A model generated the notes under the pieces. That model was not told where the DNA came from and searched no databases. It was given only the letters and a program-made list of their open reading frames with translations. This document shows positions 54,928-64,000 of a stretch of 64,000 bases of DNA, in pieces; the stretch's first letter is position 1; each line of letters begins with the position of its first letter. Both the position numbers and the translations under genes were made by a program. The DNA is from Niallia circulans (GTDB lineage Bacteria > Bacillota > Bacilli > Bacillales > Cytobacillaceae): assembly GCF_007273535.1 (NCBI RefSeq), contig NZ_RIBP01000004.1, forward strand, positions 3,634,001 through 3,698,000. The letters are read 5' to 3'.

Positions 54928-54944
54928 GGTCAAAATTGATCAAA
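54928..54944 (+). promoter_or_regulatory. CtsR operator 2 of clpE
   Basis: GGTCAAAATTGATCAAA: second heptad pair with three-base spacing and one mismatch, just downstream of the -10 and before the ribosome binding site. Confidence 0.8.
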
Positions 54945-54966
54945 ATTCAAAAGGAGGATTTAAAAC

Positions 54967-57126
54967 ATGAAATGTCAATTATGCCAAACTAACTATGCAA
55001 ATGTGAGCTTACGTTTTGTTCTTAACAATGAAGAAAACACAGTGAATCTATGCCACAACTGCTATCAGAAAGAAAAACAAAAGATGGCATCACAACCTAA
55101 TCAAATGTTTTTCCAACAATCTTCCCCTTTTGATGAATTGTTTAAATCACTTAATCAAAACTTTCAACAATCAGGGGCAGAAAAAGGAAACCAACAGGCT
55201 CCCGTTCCTAATAAAACTAACGGTATTTTAGATAAATTCGGAAAGAACTTAAATCAACTAGCTAATGCGGGACTTATTGATCCAGTAATTGGCCGCGAAA
55301 ATGAAATTGAAAGAGTAATTGAGATATTAAATAGAAGAAACAAGAATAATCCTGTGCTTATCGGTGAGCCTGGTGTTGGTAAAACAGCTATTGCAGAAGG
55401 CTTAGCTTTGAAGATTTCAGAAGGAAATGTTCCTAAAAAACTAAAAAACAAGGAAATTTACTTGCTTGACGTTGCATCATTAGTAACGAACACAGGTATA
55501 CGCGGACAATTTGAAGAACGAATGAAACAAATCATTCAAGAAATTCAAGAACGCAAAAACGTCATTGTCTTTATCGACGAAATTCATCAATTAGTTGGTG
55601 CTGGTTCTGCAGAAGGCTCCATGGATGCAGGAAATATTCTTAAACCAGCTTTAGCAAGAGGTGAGCTTCATATTATTGGTGCTACTACACTCAAAGAATA
55701 TCGCCAAATTGAAAAAGATGCAGCACTTGAAAGACGCTTCCAACCAATTCAAGTGGCAGAACCAACAGTTTCTGCAGCTATCTCTATTTTGGAAGGAATT
55801 AAAGATAAATACGAAAAATTCCATGAAGTAGCATACACAGATGATGCAATTAAAGCTTGTGTTGAATTGTCACACCGTTATATCCAAGACCGATTCTTGC
55901 CAGACAAAGCAATCGACTTGCTTGATGAAGCAGGTTCTAAATTGAATCTTGCTTCTAGCTACACAAATACAGATGAAATTGACAACCGTCTTGCTGAAAT
56001 TGCGAAAGCAAAAGAAGCTGCATTAAAAGAAGAAAACTATGAAGCAGCTGCAGCCTTACGTAAAGAAGAGCAAGAACTTGAAAAAGCATTAAATAATCCT
56101 AATACAGAAAAGCCTGTAGTGGATGTTTCCCTTATTCAAGAGCTAATTGAAAAGAAAACTGGTATTCCTGTTGGCAAACTGCAGCAGGATGAACAGCAAA
56201 AGATGAAGAACCTAGCAGAAAACCTTGAGGCGAAAGTTATTGGGCAAGAAGTTGCAGTCCAAAAAGTAGCGAAAGCTGTTAAAAGAAGTCGCGCTGGTTT
56301 AAAATCAAAAAACAGACCAATCGGAAGTTTCTTGTTTGTCGGACCAACTGGTGTTGGTAAAACAGAATTAACGAAAAACTTAGCAGCTGAATTATTCGGC
56401 AGCAAAGACAGCATGATTCGTTTAGACATGAGTGAATACATGGAAAAACACAGCATCAGCAAAATTATCGGCTCCCCTCCTGGCTATGTCGGCCATGAAG
56501 AAGCTGGTCAATTAACAGAGCAAGTAAGAAGAAATCCTTACAGCATCATCCTATTGGATGAAATTGAGAAGGCACACCCAGATGTCCAATCCATCTTCCT
56601 GCAAATATTAGAAGATGGCCGATTAACAGACAGCCAAGGTAGAACAGTAAGCTTTAAGGATAGTGTCATTATTATGACAAGTAACGCTGGCATTGGCGGC
56701 CATAAACGTATTGTCGTCGGCTTTGAAAACAATGCTGCACTTGAAGAAAGCACACTGCTGCAGTCATTGGGCAATTTCTTCAAACCAGAATTCCTTAACC
56801 GCTTTGATGCAATTGTCGAATTTAAATCACTAGAAAAAGAGCATCTATTGAAAATCACCGATTTATTGCTAGCAGACCTGTCTGATGCTCTAGCAGAACA
56901 GCATATTTCCCTAACAGTATCAGATGAAGCGAAGGAAAAACTAGTAGAACTGGGAACACACCCAGACTTCGGTGCTCGACCATTAAGAAGAGTCATTCAA
57001 GAGCATCTCGAAGACAGCCTGGCTGATTTCATTCTCGATGAACCTGGAGCTGCAGAATTAACTGCGCTGTTAGAAGAAGATAAAATCATCATCCAAAAAG
57101 TGAACAGCAGCACCGTTGTCCAATAA
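54967..57126 (+). CDS. clpE: ATP-dependent Clp protease ATPase subunit ClpE
   Basis: 719 residues. N-terminal zinc finger (CQLC and CHNC pairs, residues about 3-30), a Gln/Asn-rich linker, AAA-1 domain with [13 protein letters not shown] and VFIDEIHQL, a short UVR-like coiled segment ([19 protein letters not shown]), and AAA-2 with [14 protein letters not shown] and [12 protein letters not shown]. The zinc finger and the UVR segment separate ClpE from ClpC. Unfolds substrates for ClpP during heat and protein stress. Two CtsR boxes flank its promoter. AAAGGAGG precedes the ATG. Confidence 0.96.
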   Translation: MKCQLCQTNYANVSLRFVLNNEENTVNLCHNCYQKEKQKMASQPNQMFFQQSSPFDELFKSLNQNFQQSGAEKGNQQAPVPNKTNGILDKFGKNLNQLANAGLIDPVIGRENEIERVIEILNRRNKNNPVLIGEPGVGKTAIAEGLALKISEGNVPKKLKNKEIYLLDVASLVTNTGIRGQFEERMKQIIQEIQERKNVIVFIDEIHQLVGAGSAEGSMDAGNILKPALARGELHIIGATTLKEYRQIEKDAALERRFQPIQVAEPTVSAAISILEGIKDKYEKFHEVAYTDDAIKACVELSHRYIQDRFLPDKAIDLLDEAGSKLNLASSYTNTDEIDNRLAEIAKAKEAALKEENYEAAAALRKEEQELEKALNNPNTEKPVVDVSLIQELIEKKTGIPVGKLQQDEQQKMKNLAENLEAKVIGQEVAVQKVAKAVKRSRAGLKSKNRPIGSFLFVGPTGVGKTELTKNLAAELFGSKDSMIRLDMSEYMEKHSISKIIGSPPGYVGHEEAGQLTEQVRRNPYSIILLDEIEKAHPDVQSIFLQILEDGRLTDSQGRTVSFKDSVIIMTSNAGIGGHKRIVVGFENNAALEESTLLQSLGNFFKPEFLNRFDAIVEFKSLEKEHLLKITDLLLADLSDALAEQHISLTVSDEAKEKLVELGTHPDFGARPLRRVIQEHLEDSLADFILDEPGAAELTALLEEDKIIIQKVNSSTVVQ

Positions 57127-57134
57127 TAACCTGT

Positions 57135-57171
57135 TAAAAACGCTCAGTAGAAAATTCTGAGCGTTTTTTCT
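57135..57171 (+). terminator. Terminator of clpE
   Basis: AAAAACGCTCAG and CTGAGCGTTTTTT flank an 11-base loop, 9 bases after the stop. Confidence 0.92.
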
Positions 57172-57312
57172 TATTTACTTCCTACAATTTCACAGTTTAT
57201 TAGGTAAAATCATAAACTTCCTCACTCCAAATTAGACATCATTTTACTAAAAAAAATCTACATGGTAGAATAAATATTGGCTTTAAACTAAATCAACAGA
57301 CTTTTTAACGTG

Positions 57313-57333
57313 TTACCTCTTTTACGAGGTAAA
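57313..57333. promoter_or_regulatory. Inverted repeat upstream of the CamS gene
   Basis: GTTACCTC and GAGGTAAAC are complementary around TTTTAC, about 45 bases before the CamS start. It could be an operator or an mRNA 5' hairpin. No regulator is known to match. Confidence 0.3.
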
Positions 57334-57376
57334 CTTATTTACAATACATATTTATATGCTGTAAGGAGCTACTTAA

Positions 57377-58513
57377 ATGAAATACAAAAAACTAATAATG
57401 CTGGGTACCATCTTCATGACAATACTTGCCGCATGTGATAAAGATACCGGGGATGGCGGCACAGAGGAAACTGTCCCAACTACTATCATCCAAAACAAAG
57501 AAATTTACCGCATTGCAGAGCCAGTTAAAGTCAGTGCTGCTAGGGGTGCAATTGTTAACAATGTTGACAATATAGTGGACATAAAAGAGCTAGAAATGGG
57601 TCTCATGGATTTGTCGACAGACTATTTCCCGACAGATAACTATTATCTTCAAGAAGGCCAATATTTGGATTCTGCTACGATTAGCAGCTGGATTTCCAGA
57701 AAGTCTAAGGATCAAAAGGACGGTTTAAATCCGACCCTCACAGATACCGGCGACATTCTTAAGGATGAGAAAAAGGATCCGAAAATACTTTCTCATGTCT
57801 TAGAGCAGGATTATGTTAATAGCAAAGGTAAAATCCAGGGCATTTCTTTAGCCGTTTCATTAAATGAAATCTATTATATTCGTGCTACAGATGAAAAAGG
57901 ATTGGTTTACACAGATGAAGTAGCTGTGGACACAACAGATAATGGCAAAAATGAAGTGGAAGAGCAAGGCAAAAGCATTGCTGAAACGATTCTTAAAAGA
58001 ATTAGAGCAAATAGTGATATACCTGATGTACCGATATTTTTGACTTTATATCAAGAGACAAATAAAGGAAATATTGTGCCAGGTAAGTTTTTAGCCTCTT
58101 CTTATATTGATAAAAACGACAATACCATTGGTAAGTGGAAAGATATTAAACGAAAGTATATTGCTTTCCCTTCCAGTACTTTTGAAAGCCTAGACCGTTC
58201 TTTATCAAATGTACTTTCCACGCTTGAAGAAGATATTCAAGAGCAATTTAAAGAACTTAATATTATTATGACAGGTAAACTGCTTTATAATGAAGATGAA
58301 TTATCCAATATTACCCTTAATATTGAAGCACCAAATATTACATCCTCGGAAACAACAGCTTTAATTGAATATGTCGGCGGCAAAATTGAGTCACAAATAC
58401 TGCCAGACTATTTGCCAATCACTGTCCAGCTTTCAGGGACAAATGAAGCAGCGAAAGCTATTATGATTTGGGACCCTTCCGAAAAAGAGATTAAAACAGA
58501 AATATATGAATAA
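57377..58513 (+). CDS. CamS family lipoprotein (sex-pheromone precursor family, YerH-like)
   Basis: 378 residues. Lipoprotein signal peptide with lipobox LAAC (Cys20), then an acidic Gly/Thr linker. The CamS domain covers the rest (GLMDLSTDYFPTDNYYLQEGQ, SLAVSLNEIYYIR, FLTLYQ, IAFPSSTFESLDRSL). In enterococci and staphylococci the signal peptides of such lipoproteins yield peptide pheromones; in bacilli the role is unknown. AAGGAG precedes the ATG. Confidence 0.88.
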   Translation: MKYKKLIMLGTIFMTILAACDKDTGDGGTEETVPTTIIQNKEIYRIAEPVKVSAARGAIVNNVDNIVDIKELEMGLMDLSTDYFPTDNYYLQEGQYLDSATISSWISRKSKDQKDGLNPTLTDTGDILKDEKKDPKILSHVLEQDYVNSKGKIQGISLAVSLNEIYYIRATDEKGLVYTDEVAVDTTDNGKNEVEEQGKSIAETILKRIRANSDIPDVPIFLTLYQETNKGNIVPGKFLASSYIDKNDNTIGKWKDIKRKYIAFPSSTFESLDRSLSNVLSTLEEDIQEQFKELNIIMTGKLLYNEDELSNITLNIEAPNITSSETTALIEYVGGKIESQILPDYLPITVQLSGTNEAAKAIMIWDPSEKEIKTEIYE

Positions 58514-58519
58514 CACCAA

Positions 58520-58547
58520 CCAGCGAGATTATCTTGCTGGTTTTCTT
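58520..58547 (+). terminator. Terminator of the CamS gene
   Basis: CCAGCGAGA and TCTTGCTGG with a 3-base loop and TTTTCTTT tail. Confidence 0.8.
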
Positions 58548-58616
58548 TAATTTACTTCTAGGCACCTTTATCTTCCACACACATACCTTATAGGTAATAA
58601 AGGAGTTGACTTATAC

Positions 58617-58916
58617 ATGCATTCCTATCACCAAGTGCATTCACAGAGCTTACTGCCGCCTGGTCACTATAAATATTCTCAGCAATTCCCCAACATTATT
58701 CAACAACTCTCTCCTAGCTATACAGTATCAACAGAACCAGTTTTCCTTGATCACTTATTAATGAATATCGAAAAAAACATTCGTATTGTAACGACTATGG
58801 GCACGCTTGACGGAATCCTAAGTGGTGTTGCTATTGATCATATTCAGTTGACTGTCGGAAAAGCACACTATCATATTCGCTATCCTCATATCGTTTACTT
58901 TGTCGGCAAGCCTTAA
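58617..58916 (+). CDS. YuzF-like DUF2642 protein
   Basis: 99 residues, rich in His, Tyr and Gln at the N-terminus (MHSYHQVHSQSLLPPGHYKY), then the DUF2642 barrel-like domain with NIRIVTTMGTLDGILSGVAIDHIQL. Family members are often spore-coat associated in Bacillus (family knowledge). AAAGGAG precedes the ATG. Confidence 0.75.
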   Translation: MHSYHQVHSQSLLPPGHYKYSQQFPNIIQQLSPSYTVSTEPVFLDHLLMNIEKNIRIVTTMGTLDGILSGVAIDHIQLTVGKAHYHIRYPHIVYFVGKP

Positions 58917-58942
58917 AATCTTTAAGCAGCGTTTTTAAGAAA

Positions 58943-58986
58943 AAAGCACCCGAATTGTTAATCTAGCCAACAATTTGGGTGCTTAC
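58943..58986. terminator. Bidirectional terminator between the DUF2642 and M3 peptidase genes
   Basis: AAGCACCCGAATTGTT and AACAATTTGGGTGCTT form a long stem with a single mismatch. Confidence 0.88.
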
Positions 58987-58990
58987 TGTA

Positions 58991-60688
58991 TTATAAGTTA
59001 CTGTCATCCACAAGTTTAAGCCAAGCATCAATTTCACCAATAACCGATTCGACACAGCCATCTTCAAATGGAGATAACAGATTTGCTTTTTTAACCAGCT
59101 CTGTAAACGGCAGGCTTCCACCTAACTGACAAAGCTGTACATAATCAGCCCAAGCCTCCTTTTGGTTCTCTCTGGAACGCTTCCAGAACTGGAATGCACA
59201 AATTTGGGCAAGGGTGTAGTCAATATAATAGAAAGGAGATGTATAAATATGGGACTGTCTTTGCCAGAAGCCGCCATTTTCTAAATAATCATTTCCGTCA
59301 TAATCTTTATGTGGCATGTATTTTTGTTCGATATTTCTCCAAGCCTGCTTTCTTTCTTTCGGCGTCGCCTCAGGATTTTCATAAACCCAATGCTGAAACT
59401 CATCAACGGAAACTCCGTATGGAAGGAATAGCAGGGACGAGCTTAAATGGGTAAACTTATATTTATCGACATCTTCTTGGAAAAACAGCTCCATCCATGG
59501 CCATGTGAAGAACTCCATGCTCATGGAATGTATTTCAGCTGCCTCAAATGTCGGCCAATAGTATTCAGGAATATCAAAGTTAGCTCCGCTCGAATATACC
59601 TGGAAGGCGTGTCCTGCTTCATGTGTAAGGACATCAATATCTCCAGATGTACCATTAAAGTTAGAGAAAATAAATGGTGCCTTATAATTTTCAATGAAGG
59701 TGCAATAGCCTCCGCCAGCTTTGCCTTTTTTCGCTACAAGATCCATTAATCCATCTTCATTTAAATAGCTGAAAAACTCCCCTGTTTCCTTCGACAATTC
59801 ACTATACATTTTTTGGCCGTTTTCAATAATCCAATCTGCATCCCCTTTAGGAGTAGCATTGCCTGATAAAAAGTTAATTGGCTCATCATAATACTTCAAT
59901 GTATCAACATTAATACGGCTCTTTTGTCTTTCCTTTAGTTTTGTCGCAAGTGGTACAATATGCTCTTTAACTTGGTCTCTGAATTTAGCTACCATCTCTG
60001 CGTTGTAATCAGTACGATACATTCGGTAATAAGCAAGCTCCACAAAATTGCTGTAGCCTAATTTTGTTGCGATTTCCGTACGCACCTTTACCATATCATC
60101 ATAAATGCGGTCAAGCTGTTCTTCATTTTCAGCTAAAAACGCAAACTTTTTCTCATTCGCTTCTTTCCTGACTGTTCTGTCCTTCGACTCTGCAAATGGC
60201 TCCATTTGCGCTAATGTTCTTTCTTCACCGTCAAAGATAATCTTGGCTGACGCCATTAACTTTGTATATTCAGTTGATAGCTTGTTTTCCTGTTGCAGCA
60301 ATGAGACTACCTCGTCCGAAAACACCTTTAACTGTGCATCTGCCAATGCAAATAATTGCTTGCCCCATTTCTCTTCAAGAACAGCTTTGAATTTGGATTG
60401 AACAAGAGCTTCATAGTATTTCGTTTCCAGCCCTTCAATTTCAGGAGAAATCTCGTCAATATAGTCTTGTTCTTGTTGATAAAACTCATCAAGCGTATCT
60501 ACGGAGTGGCGCACATAACAAATATTAAACTGTGTAGAAACATCATTGCGGAGCTTGTTGATTTTTTCAATTGCAGCTACTTGCTCTTCTACAACCTCAG
60601 CCGCATTAAAGGCTGTTAATAATGCTTCCATTTCTTCTTTTATTTTATTTACATCAGGTCTTTCATATGTAAATTCTGAAAACTTCAT
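58991..60688 (-). CDS. M3 family oligoendopeptidase (PepF-like)
   Basis: 565 residues from the ATG at 60688 (GGGGGAAAA upstream). Helical M3 metallopeptidase with the zinc site HEAGHAFQ near residue 345 and the third ligand in FEAAEIHSMSMEF; downstream YIDYTLAQICAFQFW is also conserved. No signal peptide, so cytosolic; it cleaves oligopeptides. Shorter than classical PepF (about 600), matching the M3B oligoendopeptidase group. Confidence 0.92.
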   Translation of the reverse strand: MKFSEFTYERPDVNKIKEEMEALLTAFNAAEVVEEQVAAIEKINKLRNDVSTQFNICYVRHSVDTLDEFYQQEQDYIDEISPEIEGLETKYYEALVQSKFKAVLEEKWGKQLFALADAQLKVFSDEVVSLLQQENKLSTEYTKLMASAKIIFDGEERTLAQMEPFAESKDRTVRKEANEKKFAFLAENEEQLDRIYDDMVKVRTEIATKLGYSNFVELAYYRMYRTDYNAEMVAKFRDQVKEHIVPLATKLKERQKSRINVDTLKYYDEPINFLSGNATPKGDADWIIENGQKMYSELSKETGEFFSYLNEDGLMDLVAKKGKAGGGYCTFIENYKAPFIFSNFNGTSGDIDVLTHEAGHAFQVYSSGANFDIPEYYWPTFEAAEIHSMSMEFFTWPWMELFFQEDVDKYKFTHLSSSLLFLPYGVSVDEFQHWVYENPEATPKERKQAWRNIEQKYMPHKDYDGNDYLENGGFWQRQSHIYTSPFYYIDYTLAQICAFQFWKRSRENQKEAWADYVQLCQLGGSLPFTELVKKANLLSPFEDGCVESVIGEIDAWLKLVDDSNL

Positions 60689-60850
60689 TTGTTTTCCCCC
60701 AATCATTTTCTAAAAAACTCCGTATATGCTCTTATATACGAAAAAATGGCTTTATTATAGTTATGCCTTCCTTTTCTTATTATACGCCTTACTGCCATAT
60801 TCCTGCTTCAGGCTTACATTTTGTCTATATCACTATAATATTTTACAAAA

Positions 60851-60885
60851 TGAAGAAAGAGGGGCTAATTGCCCCTCTTTCTTCA
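60851..60885 (-). terminator. Terminator of mhqR
   Basis: TGAAGAAAGAGGGGC and GCCCCTCTTTCTTCA around a TAATT loop, 5 bases beyond the mhqR stop. Confidence 0.9.
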
Positions 60886-60890
60886 CTAAA

Positions 60891-61337
60891 TCACAATTGT
60901 TTTCCGCTGGCAGAAAGCCCTAATCTTTTAACAAGCTGAATAACAGTATCCTTTTCCTCAGCAGACAGCTCTGTCATTAGCTCATGAATTCTCTGCTCAT
61001 GGCTTGGAAAAATGTTTTCGATCATTTCTTTGCCACTGTCTGTAATAGAAGCAAATGTCACCCTTCTATCTGTTGGACAAGCGACTCTTTTCAGATAACC
61101 TTTTTCCTCTAATTTATCCACGACATAGGTAATGCTTCCACTTGCAAGCAAAATTTTCCCGCCAATTTGCTGTAAAGGCTGATCACCTTTATGATAAAGC
61201 AGTTCTAAAACAGCAAACTCAGTTGGGTTTAGTCCATATGTGTGAATTAGTTTATTAACATTTTCATTAATTGCACGATATGCTCTTGACAGCACGATAA
61301 ATAATTTTAATGATTGATTTGTTTCTTCATTACCCAT
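60891..61337 (-). CDS. mhqR: MarR-family regulator, MhqR-like
   Basis: 148 residues from the ATG at 61337 (AGGAAG upstream). MarR winged helix with LNPTEFAVLELLYHKGDQPLQ, ASGSITYVVDKLEEKGYL and the wing CPTDRRVTFASITDSG. B. subtilis MhqR (YkvE) controls quinone and catechol resistance genes; the assignment rests on likeness and on position next to kinD. No mhq target gene is present in this window. Confidence 0.82.
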   Translation of the reverse strand: MGNEETNQSLKLFIVLSRAYRAINENVNKLIHTYGLNPTEFAVLELLYHKGDQPLQQIGGKILLASGSITYVVDKLEEKGYLKRVACPTDRRVTFASITDSGKEMIENIFPSHEQRIHELMTELSAEEKDTVIQLVKRLGLSASGKQL

Positions 61338-61577
61338 AGCCAATCTTCCTTTTTAAAAAAATATCTCGAATTCAAATTAATTATACTTTTTTTCCTCATA
61401 TTTGTCAATTTATCCTCTTTAGCATACATTTTTCTTGATAATGACGCAATATGATTCTTACCAAGACATCCTCTCAAACTTGAAAATACAACTATCAGCT
61501 TACTTCTTTTGTAATTTATGGTATATTATAAGTTTAAGATATAGTTTTTATTTGCATGACAAACTGTTGGAGTAGAA

Positions 61578-63077
61578 ATGATGATCAGCCTAAAAAAAAT
61601 ATTATTATATTTATCTGTTGCCATTCTCCCGTTTCTTCTGGCAACAGGAATATTGATAAACAACAAACAAAAAGAAGAAACTGGCATGCGTGACAAAAAT
61701 GCATTCCGCATTGCTTCTATTCATCAAAGGCAGTGGGATACATATATAAATAAAACCATTAATGCACTGGATACGGTCAGTATCCTCCTTGAATCTTCTT
61801 CAGGGATACATGAAAAAGACAAGACAGAGCAGTTTCTTAAGAAACTGCTTTTGCAAGAACAAATGTACGGCGGAATTTATATCCTTGATTCTGCTGGACA
61901 TAGAATTGCCGGAACCGACAGAAAGATTGAAGAAATGGCAATTACCCAGGAAGAGTATGTAAAGACAGCTATTTATACAAAAGATACGACGGTTTCTAAT
62001 AAAACAGAATATCTCGTGGATGGTCAAAAGGTGCTTGGGATTGCTAAACCAGTCTTAGACGAGGATAAGCATATAGAAAATATGATTATTGCCTTTTTAA
62101 GAGTGGATTATTTAACAAATATCATGGAAATGCTTACACCTAGAGACAATATTTCTATAATAAATGAAGAGGAAGAACTAATACTTACTATTAATAAGCC
62201 TATCAATCAAAATAGCACCACAATCGGATTGCCGATGGATAGTTTACCATGGAAGATCGTTGTCGAGCAAAAGGATATCAACATTCAAAAAATGTTATGC
62301 AAAAACGCACTTTTACTCTTCATTTTCCTAGTCTGCTTTCATCTGCTCTATTTTGTTATCATTCTTTATATGCACAAGATGCAAGCAGTACAAGAAAATA
62401 AAGAGAACGAACTGCAAAAGCTCGAATTAGTCGGCAATATGGCAGCAAGCTCCGCACACGAAATTAGAAACCCTCTTACAGGCATAAAAGGGCTCGTACA
62501 GCTGTTAGGAGAAAAGCACTCAGACAAAGAAGACCAGTTTTATTTCTCTATTATTCAAAAAGAAATCGCTAGAATTAATGAAATTGTCAGCCAGTTTCTC
62601 ATTCTAGGAAAACCAACAGAACAAAAAAAACAGCACTTGGACATAAAAACAATTGTAACAGAATTAAAGCCTTTGATTGTATCAGAAGCGAATTTATTCA
62701 ATGTGGAATGCCATTTCGAAATTGCAAAGAAAAAATTGCCGATTTTTTGTAATGCAGATCAAATGAAGCAGGTTATTCTTAATATTACCAAAAACGCATT
62801 AGAGGCTATGGAAAACGGAGGCACACTTACAATCAAATTAAAGGAATTGAACAATCGTGTCAGCATTACAGTGTATGACACCGGAATTGGTATTCCTGAA
62901 AAAGAACTAAAAAAGCTGTTTGAACCATTTTACACATCAAAAACCTCAGGAACAGGACTTGGACTTGTCGTTTGCAGACGGATTATCCAGTCATTCGATG
63001 GAGAAATTTACCTTTCCAGCGTGGAAAGTAAAGGAACAAAAGTAGATATTATTTTGCCGATAAGCACAAATCTCTAA
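61578..63077 (+). CDS. kinD: Sensor histidine kinase, KinD-like
   Basis: 499 residues: TM1 (about 8-26), extracellular dCache-like sensor region (about 30-235), TM2 (about 243-265), HisKA with the phosphoacceptor His in SSAHEIRNPLTGIKG, and a HATPase with NITKNALEAME, DTGIGIPE and TSGTGLGLVV motifs. KinD feeds phosphate into the Spo0F-Spo0B-Spo0A phosphorelay in B. subtilis. Gene order (mhqR-kinD-spo0E) supports the name. GGAG precedes the ATG. Confidence 0.86.
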   Translation: MMISLKKILLYLSVAILPFLLATGILINNKQKEETGMRDKNAFRIASIHQRQWDTYINKTINALDTVSILLESSSGIHEKDKTEQFLKKLLLQEQMYGGIYILDSAGHRIAGTDRKIEEMAITQEEYVKTAIYTKDTTVSNKTEYLVDGQKVLGIAKPVLDEDKHIENMIIAFLRVDYLTNIMEMLTPRDNISIINEEEELILTINKPINQNSTTIGLPMDSLPWKIVVEQKDINIQKMLCKNALLLFIFLVCFHLLYFVIILYMHKMQAVQENKENELQKLELVGNMAASSAHEIRNPLTGIKGLVQLLGEKHSDKEDQFYFSIIQKEIARINEIVSQFLILGKPTEQKKQHLDIKTIVTELKPLIVSEANLFNVECHFEIAKKKLPIFCNADQMKQVILNITKNALEAMENGGTLTIKLKELNNRVSITVYDTGIGIPEKELKKLFEPFYTSKTSGTGLGLVVCRRIIQSFDGEIYLSSVESKGTKVDIILPISTNL

Positions 63078-63078
63078 A

Positions 63079-63121
63079 TAGACTGAAATAAAGTCCTTAT
63101 GTAATAAGGGCTTTTCAGTCT
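63079..63121 (+). terminator. Terminator of kinD
   Basis: AGACTGAAA and TTTCAGTCT form the base, and AAGTCCTTAT/ATAAGGGCTT the upper stem of a hairpin directly after the stop. Confidence 0.8.
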
Positions 63122-63195
63122 GTATCTTATATTTAAAATTAGTAGAAGGGATATAGTGATAGATGCATTACATTAAGCGTTAAAACTTCCATAAC

Positions 63196-63227
63196 CCTTC
63201 AGCATTTTATTGAAGGTGTTTTTCGTC
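63196..63227 (+). terminator. Second hairpin downstream of kinD
   Basis: CCTTCA and TGAAGG with ACCC/GGTGT extension and a TTTTT tail. Possibly a back-up terminator. CACCCTTCA recurs at 63230-63238. Confidence 0.5.
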
Positions 63228-63378
63228 ATCACCCTTCATGCTGTTTTTCTAGTAATAGAAATCTTTCCTTATGTACACAAAGCTTTGTTATTTTTCCAAA
63301 TAAAATATGTTTTCTAACAAATAACAAGTCTAGTCTATATATGGAATGTATAACATAATGTCCCAAGGAGGCGTGAAG

Positions 63379-63413
63379 AAAGGATACTGACTATAGCCAT
63401 ATATGTATCCTTT
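63379..63413. terminator. Hairpin between kinD and spo0E
   Basis: AAAGGATAC and GTATCCTTT pair perfectly, with a T-rich tail on the plus strand. AAGGATAC recurs at 63430. It probably terminates spo0E or read-through transcripts. No gene is seen in 63078-63456. Confidence 0.6.
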
Positions 63414-63456
63414 GTCTTTTATACTAACGAAGGATACGAACCATCTTAAGAATATT

Positions 63457-63717
63457 TTACAGTATCTCAGAAATTTTTTGTGGTTTATATACAAGATGCT
63501 TTGGCCAAACGATCAATGATTTATATGACTTTTTTACAAAATTCATTTTTGTCTTTTTCAGCCGAATATGAAGCTGATACTGAAAAATAAGTTCATCCAG
63601 CTCTTGACTGTATCTCACTGTTTCCTCACTTGTATATCCTGTACGCAATGCTTCTTCTATCATCACCTCTCTTTTTCTTTGAATAGCAAGCAGTAATTCT
63701 TGTTTCCTCGATTGCAC
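63457..63717 (-). CDS. spo0E: Spo0E-like aspartyl-phosphate phosphatase
   Basis: 86 residues from a GTG with GGAGG 7 bases upstream. Two-helix Spo0E fold with the family signature SQELDELIFQYQ (residues about 37-48) and a basic C-terminal tail. Spo0E proteins dephosphorylate Spo0A-P and delay sporulation. Next to kinD, which works in the opposite direction on the same pathway. A basic extension after residue 55 resembles the regulatory tail of B. subtilis Spo0E. Confidence 0.83.
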   Translation of the reverse strand: MQSRKQELLLAIQRKREVMIEEALRTGYTSEETVRYSQELDELIFQYQLHIRLKKTKMNFVKKSYKSLIVWPKHLVYKPQKISEIL

Positions 63718-63885
63718 TTTCTTTCCTCCTAATCAGTTTTATATTAATTAATTGTAAAGACAAATTTCGTTTACTTGATGAATTATTACAAGAAAATAAA
63801 TAAAAGTAAATAGAATCGCAATATTAGACATTTTTTTCTTTAAAATAGGCATTTCGTTCTATAATATTCAAAAAATAATCTGATT

Positions 63886-63892
63886 TTCGACA
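63886..63892 (-). promoter_or_regulatory. Possible Spo0A box upstream of spo0E
   Basis: TGTCGAA on the minus strand, an exact match to the seven-base 0A box, about 170 bases upstream of spo0E. The rest of 63718-64000 is AT-rich with no gene. A seven-base match can arise by chance. Confidence 0.3.
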
Positions 63893-64000
63893 AAAAAACC
63901 TTCAGAAACCTCCACAAACCACCACTAATATTAAGCGCTTACATAATATTCTCAGAGAATATTATACCTTCCACTCGACTTTCTATATTATTCACATACA

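Noticed and set aside
63361..63390. Gene starting at GTG after AAGGAGG near 63373
   Set aside because: The frame stops after five codons.

Overview
The window is AT-rich, tightly packed chromosomal DNA from an endospore-forming Bacillaceae bacterium. It is related to Bacillus subtilis but clearly not that species. The evidence is sporulation genes (kinD-like kinase, spo0E-like phosphatase, YlaJ lipoprotein), a CtsR-controlled clpE, HPr with Ser46, the rpoY-rnjA pair and many yla/ykt/yku/ykv orthologues. From memory, nearly the whole 64 kb runs in the same order as one section of the B. subtilis chromosome, read in reverse (ftsW side first, kinD/spo0E side last), with many genes missing. Gene symbols rest on remembered protein sequences and this order; no search was run.

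Layout. 1-5 kb: ftsW, ylaN, ylaL, phoH, ylaJ, ylaI. 5.0-5.8 kb: a tandem array of two alternating structured repeat units (A-B-A-B-A plus a degenerate end). 5.9-12.7 kb: typA, yktC, yktB, yktA, speA and small genes. 13-20.6 kb: the pdhABCD operon, ykyA and def. 20.9-24 kb: a 23-codon ORF in its own small transcription unit, then rpoY-rnjA and ktrC. 24-28 kb: a heterodimeric ABC exporter. 27.9-36.8 kb: ykuV/ykuU redox proteins, mscS-type channel, dapL/dapH, ccpC, darB, ykuJ and ykuI. 37-40 kb: a C39-like exported protein and a PAS-GGDEF-EAL protein. 40.2-43.7 kb: ykyB, an IS3-family element inserted inside a terminator, cheV and a MITE-like repeat. 43.7-50.6 kb: an MFS transporter, patA, ykwC and ptsHI. 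51-53.7 kb: ykvS, a tiny conserved-looking ORF, then a glycine-riboswitch-like aptamer ahead of an ACT-domain/DUF711 gene pair. 53.7-64 kb: ykvI, clpE, a CamS lipoprotein, a DUF2642 protein, an M3 peptidase, mhqR, kinD and spo0E.

Functional themes are central carbon entry (PTS, pyruvate dehydrogenase), lysine/peptidoglycan precursor synthesis (dapH, dapL), nucleotide second messengers (YkuI and GGDEF-EAL for c-di-GMP; KtrC and DarB for c-di-AMP), stress proteolysis, RNA turnover and the sporulation phosphorelay. The window has no rRNA, tRNA, CRISPR array or prophage.

The most unusual observations are: (1) the A/B repeat array, whose hairpin arms differ between copies yet stay paired; (2) a perfect-stem three-way junction that places the start codon of the C39-like gene inside a helix, flanked by c-di-GMP genes; (3) a glycine-type aptamer plus terminator upstream of ACT-DUF711; (4) the 23-residue cationic ORF between def and rpoY; and (5) an IS3 element with a fused transposase frame that keeps a canonical slippery heptamer, a hairpin hiding its ribosome binding site, and a landing site at the apex of a host terminator.
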